This document shows positions 1 through 5,128 of a stretch of 8,020 bases of DNA, one piece after another (position 1 is the first letter of the stretch; each line of letters opens with the position of its first letter). The notes under the pieces were generated by a model that saw only the letters and a program-made list of their open reading frames with translations, searched no databases and was not told where the DNA came from. This DNA comes from Pseudomonadota bacterium (lineage in GTDB: Bacteria > Myxococcota > Polyangia > GCA-2747355 > JACKDQ01). The position numbers and the translations under genes are program-made. Location of the stretch: NCBI GenBank assembly GCA_030591195.1, contig JAUVBO010000088.1, positions 1 to 8,020 on the forward strand, given 5' to 3'.

Positions 1-3000
1 CCAAGTTCATCCGGCTCTCGGCCGGCCGCGTGATCGACGCCGCGATGAACGAAGCCTGCAGCGCCGGCACCGGCTCGTTCATCGAGGAGCAGGGCCGCAA
101 GTTCGAGGGCATCGACGACGTGATCCAGCTCGGCGCCGAGGCGCTGACCGCCGACAGCGGCGTCTCCCTCGGCCAGCACTGCTCGGTGTTCATGGCCGAG
201 ATCATCGACGGGGCGGTGGCGGCGGGCGTCGAGAACCGCTCGATCATCGCCGGCATCTACGACTCGATCATCCAGAACTACCTCAACCGGGTGAAGGGCA
301 GCCGCTCGGTCGGCCAGGTGATCTTCTGCCAGGGCATGCCGTTCTCCGCTGACGCCCTCGCCGCGGCGGTGGTGCGGCAGACCGGCAGCGAGGTGATCAT
401 CCCGCCCAACCCCGGCACCGTCGGCGCCCTCGGCATCGCGCTGCTGACGCGCAAGGCGATCGAGGCGGTGGCCGGACGCCCCGCCCTCGACCCGCGGCGC
501 TTCCTCGAGGCCCAGGTGGCCAAGAAGGACGTCTTCGTCTGCAAGGCGACCAAGGGCTGCGGCGGGGCCGGCAACCGCTGCCGGATCGACCGGATCTCGA
601 CCGTGGTCGCCGGCGAGCGCCAGCGCTTCACCTGGGGCGGCGGCTGCTCGCTGTGGGATCGCGGCACGGGCAAGCGCAAGCTGCCCGACCTGACCCCCGA
701 CCCGTTCCGTGAGCGCGAGGAGCTGATGCGGCAGGTGATCCGCCGCACCAGCCAGCGCCGGGGCAACCGGGTCGTCGCGATGACCGACGAGTACGTGCTC
801 AAGAGCCTCTTCCCCTTCTTCGCCACCTTCGTCCACGAGATCGGCTTCGACCTGCAGGTGGAGACCGGCGCCGACCAGGCCGCGCTCAAGCGCGGGATCG
901 AGGAGGCCAACGTCCCCTTCTGCGCGCCGATGCAGCAGTACCACGGCCTGGTCAGCAAGCTGGCCGAGCAGAACCCGGACGTGATCCTGCTGCCGATGGT
1001 GCGCCAGACGCCGTTCGTCGCCGACGAGGGCCACGCGGTGACCTGCCCGATCGTCCAGGCCAGCGCCGACATGCTCCGCTGGGACCTCGACGAGGCCTCA
1101 CGCAAGAAGATCGTCTCGCCGGTGATCGACTTCGGCCCCGACAACCTCCGCGACGACCGCTTCGTCCGCTCGTGCCGCAAGATGGCCGCCGAGCTCGGCG
1201 TCAACGACGAGGCGCTGATCAGCGAGGCCTACCAGCGGGGGCTGGCGACCCAGGGGCACTTCGACGCTCGCTGCCAGGCCCTCGGCCGGCGAGCGCTCGA
1301 GTTCTGCAAGGAGCGCGAGATCGTGCCGGTGGTGGTGCTCGGCCGGCCCTATACGATCTACAACACGGTGCTCAACTCGAACCTGCCGTCGATCCTGCGC
1401 GAGCAGGGGGTGATCGCGGTGCCGGTGGACTGCTTCCCGGTGGAGTCCTACGTGCCGGTGTTTCAGGACGTGTACTGGGGCTATGGCCAGCGCAACCTGC
1501 GGGCGGCGCACCAGATCCGCCGCGAGCCGGGCGTCTACTCGCTCTGGGCGAGCAACTACTCCTGTGGACCAGACAGCTTCAACCTGCACTTCTACGGCTA
1601 CATGATGGAGGGCAAGCCGTTCGCGGTGATCGAGACCGACGGCCACTCGGGCGACGCCGGCACCAAGACCCGCGTCGAGGCCTTCCTCCACTGCGTTCGC
1701 GAGGACCTGGCCAGCGGCGCCTCGGATCCGCTCGCTAGCCAGCCGAGGAAGGGCAACGGGGCCGCTCCCCGGACCGACGACGCCCGCGTGGGGCGCAAGC
1801 GGCTCAACGCGCTGAAGATGATCGAGCTCGACAAGGCCTCACTGCCGGACATCCGGCGCCACCGCGAGCGGATCCTGATCCCGCGGATGGGCGCCGGGGC
1901 CGAGGCCCTCGCCGCCGGACTGCGCGGGGTAGGTATCCCGGCCGAGGTCCTGCCGCGGCCCGACCGCGAAGCAGTGCGCATCGGCCGACGGCACACCTCC
2001 GGCAAGGAGTGCGTGCCGATGTGCATCACCCTCGGCAGCCTGCTCCAGCGGCTCGAGCGCGCCGGGGACGACGAGCGCTTCGCCTTCTTCATGCCCACCG
2101 CCTGCGGTCCCTGCCGCTTCGGTGTCTACAACGTGCTGCACAAGATCACCCTCGAGCGGCTCGGCTGGCGCGACCGCGTCCGCATCTGGTCGCCGGTGGA
2201 CAGCGACTACTTCGCCGGAGTCCCGGCGGGCTTCTCGGCGCTGGTCTTCACCGGGTTCATGGCCTACGACGTGCTACTCGAGGCGCTGTACGACACCCGG
2301 GTCGGCGAGTCCCGACCGGGCGCAGCGAACGCGCTCTACGAGCGCTACTTCACCGAGCTCAGCGAGCTGGTCGAGACCGCCGCCCAGGGCGACCTCTCGG
2401 TGCCGGCGGCGCTGATGCAGCTGTTCAACGGCCGGCTGTTCGGCGTCACCGACCTGCTGCGCCGCGCCGCCGCCGACTTCGCCGCGATCAAGAGCCCCGA
2501 GCGCGTCCCGACGGTGCTGGTGGTGGGCGAGATCTACGTTCGCCTCGATCCCTTCGCCAACGACTTCGTCGCCGACCGGCTCGAGCAGCGCGGCATCCGC
2601 GTCCGGATGGCGCCGTTCAACGAGTGGCTCGAGTACACCGACTACATCAACCGCAAGCTGGAGCGCAACACCGGCTTCGGCGCGCAGATGTCGGGCTTCG
2701 TCCAGCGTCGGATCCAGGCCCGGATCTACTCGCTGATGGGCGGCCCCCTCGGCTGGCCCGAGCGAACCACCGTCAAGGACACCCTCGCCGCCGCCGTCCC
2801 CTACGTCCGCGAGGACCTCACCGGCGAGGCGGCGCTGACCGTCGGCGGGCCGCTGCACGAGTGGCACCAGGGGCTGATCGATGGCGTGGCCAGCGTCGGT
2901 CCCCTCGAGTGCATGCCGAACAAGATCTCCGAGGCCCAGATGTTCCACATCGCCGAGCACCACGGGCTGCCGTCGCTGACCGTGCCGGTCAACGGCGACC

Positions 3001-3182
3001 CGGTCGACCCGGAGGTGATCGACAACTTCGTCTTCGAGGTCGAGGCCAGCTTCCGCAGCCGGCAGCAGTCTGGCGGCCACCAAGCACAACCGCACCAAGC
3101 ACAACCGCACCAAGCGCAACCGCACCAAGCGCAACCGCACCAAGCACAACCGGCACCCGCCGCCACCCGGGCCGGGCGCTAG
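1..3182 (+). CDS. Large acyl-CoA dehydratase activase (BadF/BcrA-type ATPase + DUF2229 + D-component-like), 5' partial
   Basis: The frame is open to the left edge. The first full codons read KFIRLSAGRVIDAAMNEACSAGTG, and the leading CC would fit the end of the GGQD(A/S) motif, so the true start lies upstream. Family proteins use ATP to push electrons into 2-hydroxyacyl-CoA dehydratases or benzoyl-CoA reductases through a [4Fe-4S] cluster. The two cluster cysteines of the activator family are recognisable, in CSAGTG (codon at 57) and HCSVF (codon at 180). Next come a C-x5-C-x6-C-x21-C segment (codons at 540, 558, 579, 645), a DUF2229-like region (about 770-1280) and a D-component-like region with GKECVPMC (about 2001-2024), PTACGPC (2094-2114) and LECMPNK (about 2904-2924). 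The protein ends in five HQAQP repeats. About 1059 residues are visible; relatives are commonly near 1400, so roughly 350 are missing. The physiological partner and substrate are unknown. The porin gene follows by 24 bases, suggesting an operon. Confidence 0.9.
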   Translation, partial: KFIRLSAGRVIDAAMNEACSAGTGSFIEEQGRKFEGIDDVIQLGAEALTADSGVSLGQHCSVFMAEIIDGAVAAGVENRSIIAGIYDSIIQNYLNRVKGSRSVGQVIFCQGMPFSADALAAAVVRQTGSEVIIPPNPGTVGALGIALLTRKAIEAVAGRPALDPRRFLEAQVAKKDVFVCKATKGCGGAGNRCRIDRISTVVAGERQRFTWGGGCSLWDRGTGKRKLPDLTPDPFREREELMRQVIRRTSQRRGNRVVAMTDEYVLKSLFPFFATFVHEIGFDLQVETGADQAALKRGIEEANVPFCAPMQQYHGLVSKLAEQNPDVILLPMVRQTPFVADEGHAVTCPIVQASADMLRWDLDEASRKKIVSPVIDFGPDNLRDDRFVRSCRKMAAELGVNDEALISEAYQRGLATQGHFDARCQALGRRALEFCKEREIVPVVVLGRPYTIYNTVLNSNLPSILREQGVIAVPVDCFPVESYVPVFQDVYWGYGQRNLRAAHQIRREPGVYSLWASNYSCGPDSFNLHFYGYMMEGKPFAVIETDGHSGDAGTKTRVEAFLHCVREDLASGASDPLASQPRKGNGAAPRTDDARVGRKRLNALKMIELDKASLPDIRRHRERILIPRMGAGAEALAAGLRGVGIPAEVLPRPDREAVRIGRRHTSGKECVPMCITLGSLLQRLERAGDDERFAFFMPTACGPCRFGVYNVLHKITLERLGWRDRVRIWSPVDSDYFAGVPAGFSALVFTGFMAYDVLLEALYDTRVGESRPGAANALYERYFTELSELVETAAQGDLSVPAALMQLFNGRLFGVTDLLRRAAADFAAIKSPERVPTVLVVGEIYVRLDPFANDFVADRLEQRGIRVRMAPFNEWLEYTDYINRKLERNTGFGAQMSGFVQRRIQARIYSLMGGPLGWPERTTVKDTLAAAVPYVREDLTGEAALTVGGPLHEWHQGLIDGVASVGPLECMPNKISEAQMFHIAEHHGLPSLTVPVNGDPVDPEVIDNFVFEVEASFRSRQQSGGHQAQPHQAQPHQAQPHQAQPHQAQPAPAATRAGR
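3078..3152 (+). repeat. Five tandem 15-bp units encoding HQAQP
   Basis: Five head-to-tail copies of CACCAAGCRCAACCG lie in frame at the 3' end of the activase gene and give (HQAQP)x5. Units 1, 2 and 5 carry GCA and units 3 and 4 carry GCG for alanine; every other base is identical. The array is followed by a short APAATRAGR end and the TAG stop. Because the unit is a multiple of three, gain or loss of copies would keep the frame. The near-perfect DNA identity points to recent slippage-type expansion rather than protein-level selection on each unit. The tail lies outside the recognisable family domains. Confidence 0.97.
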
Positions 3183-3186
3183 GGAG
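3181..3186 (+). promoter_or_regulatory. Possible distant ribosome binding site for the porin gene
   Basis: AGGGAG is the only Shine-Dalgarno-like sequence before the porin ATG at 3207. It overlaps the TAG stop of the preceding gene and sits 20 bases from the ATG, much farther than the usual 5-9. The spacer includes a run of eight C at 3195-3202. Translation may instead depend on coupling to the upstream gene. Confidence 0.4.
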
Positions 3187-3206
3187 CTGACCGGCCCCCC
3201 CCAGTC

Positions 3207-4511
3207 ATGGCTCGTTCGAGATCTGCTCCCTGGCGACCGCCGGCGGTAGCGCTGGTGTCGGCGGTGGTCCTCGCCGCCTGGTCGCCGTCCGCCGCGGCGC
3301 TCTCGCCGCCCGAGCCGCCCTTCGGCCTGCTGCTGGCCGGCCGGCCGCCGGGCAAGCTCGTCATCGACAGCAACAACCACAACTGGAGCCTGGCGATCGG
3401 CCTCACCGCCCAGCTCCGCTACCAGTATTCCAGCGCCCAGCAACCGTCGGGCGACTGGCAAGGCCTGGGCACCGCCGAGCTGCGCCGGGTGCGGCCGACC
3501 CTGCGCGGGACGCTCTTCACCAGGGAGCTCGCCTACTACCTCCACTTGAGCACCGCGCCCAACAGCCTCGAGCTGCTCGATCTCTACCTCGACTACCGCT
3601 TCCACCCACGGGCGCAGGGACGGGTCGGCCAGTGGAAGATCCCCTTCACGCGCTTCCGCATCGCCTCGTTCAAGAACCTGAGCCTCGCTGACTGGCCGCT
3701 GGTCACCCGCTACTTCGGCGCCGAACGCCAGCTCGGCGTGGCGCTGCACAACGGCTACGAGAAGCCGCCGCGCTGGGCGTACGAGCTGGGGCTGTTCAGC
3801 GGCGTCAACGCGCGGGCGGCTCACGCCGTGGGCCTCGCCCGGCTCCACGGCGAGACGGTGGTCAACGCCTCGGACCTCACCCGGCCGGTGCCCAAGGCCG
3901 AGCTGCACCCGGAGATCGTCGTCCACCTGACCCACAACAACGGCGGGATCGACACCGGGACTGACACCGACATCCGGCGTGGTCCCCTCCGCTTCTCCGC
4001 CGGGATCAGCGCCGCCTGGGACCTGCGGCCCGACCGCTACCAGGACCTCGCCCTGCGGCTCGCGCCCGAGGTCCTGGTCAAGGTTCACGGACTGTCGTTC
4101 TTCGCCGCCTTCTACCTCGGCTTCACGCCCGACGGCGAGACCGTCGCCGACCAGCGCCTCGCCGCCGTCGGCGGCCTGGTCCAGGCCAGCTACCTGCTGC
4201 TCCCCTGGCTCGAGCTCGCCAGCCGCTACGCGGTGGTGCAGGTCGCCAGCGAGCTGCGCGTCGACGCCGGCCTGCGCGCCGAGGGGATCGTCGCCGGCGC
4301 GGCCACCGACACCGAGCGTCAAGCCCTCGCCGCGCAGTACGGGGACGCCGGTCGAGTGGAGCGCGAGCAGGAGGCGACCGTCGGCCTCAACGTCTACCTG
4401 ATCGATCGCACGCTCAAGTGGCAGAGCGACCTCGCGCTGATCGCCACCACGCGCACCGACCGCTCCCGCAAGCAGCTCCGCTTCCGCTCCCAGCTCCAGC
4501 TCGCCTTCTGA
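3207..4511 (+). CDS. Outer-membrane porin, phosphate-selective porin O/P (OprO/OprP) type
   Basis: The 434-residue protein begins with a classical signal peptide: basic MARSRSAPWR, a hydrophobic stretch around AVALVSAVVLAAW, and a likely signal peptidase I site after SAAA near residue 31. This supports the ATG at 3207. The mature part shows alternating polar/hydrophobic beta-strand texture. The segment GQWKIPFTRFRI, followed by RYFGAERQLGVALHNG (about 3630-3760), resembles the conserved 'G..K.PF.R' and '..R..GV.L.G' part of the OprO/P porin family. The chain ends LQLAF*, the terminal-phenylalanine signal read by the BAM outer-membrane assembly machinery. It would form a beta-barrel channel for small, probably anionic, solutes; family naming does not prove phosphate specificity. 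It lies 24 bases after the activase gene in the same reading phase, likely in one operon. Family confidence is good; substrate is unknown. Confidence 0.8.
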   Translation: MARSRSAPWRPPAVALVSAVVLAAWSPSAAALSPPEPPFGLLLAGRPPGKLVIDSNNHNWSLAIGLTAQLRYQYSSAQQPSGDWQGLGTAELRRVRPTLRGTLFTRELAYYLHLSTAPNSLELLDLYLDYRFHPRAQGRVGQWKIPFTRFRIASFKNLSLADWPLVTRYFGAERQLGVALHNGYEKPPRWAYELGLFSGVNARAAHAVGLARLHGETVVNASDLTRPVPKAELHPEIVVHLTHNNGGIDTGTDTDIRRGPLRFSAGISAAWDLRPDRYQDLALRLAPEVLVKVHGLSFFAAFYLGFTPDGETVADQRLAAVGGLVQASYLLLPWLELASRYAVVQVASELRVDAGLRAEGIVAGAATDTERQALAAQYGDAGRVEREQEATVGLNVYLIDRTLKWQSDLALIATTRTDRSRKQLRFRSQLQLAF

Positions 4512-4528
4512 CCCGACTTTGACAATCA

Positions 4529-4562
4529 GGCACGTCGGAGTGCCAGGCTGGCACCCGGGTGC
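4529..4562. promoter_or_regulatory. Cluster of overlapping GGCAC/GTGCC dyads, candidate activator-binding region
   Basis: Three inverted repeats overlap here. GGCAC (4529-4533) pairs with GTGCC (4540-4544). GTGCCA (4540-4545) pairs perfectly with TGGCAC (4549-4554) around a GGC loop. GCACCCGGGTGC (4551-4562) is a perfect 12-bp palindrome. Half-sites alternate in orientation and their centres are 9-11 bp apart, close to one helical turn. The block begins 17 bases after the porin stop and lies about 80-115 bases upstream of the start predicted from the sigma-54 promoter, the usual place for enhancer-binding-protein sites. As RNA it could instead form mutually exclusive hairpins, but no T tract follows, so an intrinsic terminator is unlikely. 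Confidence 0.5.
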
Positions 4563-4617
4563 GGACGCGACCTGCGCCGCTGTTCGTTTTCACGCAGGAT
4601 TCTGGTCGATCGGCCGG

Positions 4618-4633
4618 TGGAACGGCCCTTGCT
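4618..4633 (+). promoter_or_regulatory. Sigma-54 (RpoN) -24/-12 promoter for the hibernation-factor gene
   Basis: The sequence TGGAACGGCCCTTGCT matches the sigma-54 consensus TGGCACG-N4-TTGC(A/T) except for one base (A for C at the fourth position). The invariant GG (4619-4620) and GC (4631-4632) have the required 10-base spacing. Transcription would start near 4644, giving a leader of about 30 bases that includes the AGGAG ribosome binding site and the ATG at 4674. This arrangement makes a chance match less likely. Promoters of this class need an ATP-hydrolysing activator, and candidate binding dyads lie upstream. Confidence 0.65.
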
Positions 4634-4661
4634 TTGATCCGCGGCAACCACGACCGCCATC

Positions 4662-4666
4662 AGGAG
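4662..4666 (+). promoter_or_regulatory. Ribosome binding site fixing the hibernation-factor start
   Basis: AGGAG sits seven bases before the ATG at 4674. It is the best-spaced Shine-Dalgarno sequence seen in the window and decides this start over in-phase alternatives. Confidence 0.85.
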
Positions 4667-4673
4667 CCGCACG

Positions 4674-5051
4674 ATGAAGCACGAACAGGTCAACGATACG
4701 CCCGTCCCGCTGCAGATCCCGCTGCACATCACGTTCCGTGGGGTGCAGCCTACCGAGGCGACCGAGCGCGCGATCCGCGATCGGGTCGCGTCACTGTCGG
4801 GTCGCCGGGGACGGGTGGTCCGGGTCCTCGTCGAGCGGGACCGGCCGCGGGGGGCCCGGCAACATCCCGGACGACTCGAGGCGGCCTACCGCGCGCTGGT
4901 GGTGATCGCCCTGCCGGGTGGCCGGCAGCTCTCGGTCCGCAGCCGGGCGCGAGGCCACGCTGCCGCAGCGATCGCCGAGGTCTTCGGCGTGGCGCGCCGA
5001 TGCCTGCGCCAGCGACCCGCTCCGATCAGCACCCTCGACGTCGCCTGCTAG
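4674..5051 (+). CDS. Short HPF/RaiA-family ribosome hibernation-promoting protein
   Basis: This 125-residue protein has the N-terminal signature of the family: LQIPLHITFRGVQPTEATERAIRDRVASL resembles the first beta-strand and helix of proteins annotated as HPF/RaiA or sigma-54 modulation proteins. A second beta segment, RALVVIALPGGRQLSVRSRARGHAAAAIAEVFGVARRCL, matches the family's 'VPGG.L.V.R....HA...AI.EAF..ARR.L' pattern. Known members bind the 30S subunit at the mRNA/tRNA channel and keep ribosomes inactive during starvation or stress. It is a short form, without the C-terminal dimerisation domain of long HPF. It is arginine-rich and diverges in the middle (RGRVVRVLVERDRPRGARQH). A strong AGGAG and a sigma-54-like promoter precede it, suggesting inducible, stress-linked expression. 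Ribosome binding by this copy is inferred from the family. Confidence 0.75.
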   Translation: MKHEQVNDTPVPLQIPLHITFRGVQPTEATERAIRDRVASLSGRRGRVVRVLVERDRPRGARQHPGRLEAAYRALVVIALPGGRQLSVRSRARGHAAAAIAEVFGVARRCLRQRPAPISTLDVAC

Positions 5052-5128
5052 GGAGCGGTTGGCGCAGCAGGCTTTGGCGCCGCCTGATAGGATGCGGCTG
5101 CGGCCAATGATGGCCGGTGCTGGTCCAG
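5052..5128. other. 77-base gap between hibernation-factor and kinase genes
   Basis: No convincing sigma-70 or sigma-54 promoter is seen. There is a weak GGCGC/GCGCC stem (5061-5065 with 5077-5081, 11-base loop) and a CGGCC/GGCCG stem (5101-5105 with 5112-5116, 6-base loop). Neither is followed by a T run, so neither qualifies as an intrinsic terminator. The simplest reading is read-through from the upstream gene into the kinase gene. Confidence 0.4.

Noticed and set aside
30..32. GTG at base 30 as the activase start
   Set aside because: The frame continues upstream to the window edge and the preceding residues (KFIRLSAGR) belong to the conserved domain, so this is an internal valine codon.
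3078..3152. The tandem 15-bp repeats as a CRISPR array or origin iterons
   Set aside because: The units are contiguous without spacers, are in frame with the gene and translate to a regular HQAQP tail, so a coding tandem repeat is sufficient.
2274..4322. A 682-codon open frame on the minus strand across the activase end and the porin
   Set aside because: Its product is low-complexity, rich in Gly, Ala, Arg, Glu, Val and Leu, with no recognisable domain. It lies opposite two well-supported genes and is the expected antisense shadow of GC-ending codons.
4519..4547. TTGACA at 4519-4524 as a sigma-70 -35 box
   Set aside because: No acceptable -10 hexamer occurs 16-18 bases downstream; the position holds TGCCAG.
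4548..4563. A second sigma-54-like match, TGGCACCCGGGTGC
   Set aside because: The TGGCAC half is perfect, but GG and GC are only 9 bases apart instead of 10, and it is better explained as part of the dyad cluster.
4559..5110. A 183-codon plus-strand frame covering the hibernation-factor gene
   Set aside because: It has no good ribosome binding site and its product is low-complexity; the overlapping frame from 4674 has a strong AGGAG and family motifs.
5061..5116. Hairpins in the gap before the kinase as a terminator
   Set aside because: Stems are only 5 bp with loops of 11 and 6 bases and no T run follows, which is common by chance in GC-rich DNA.
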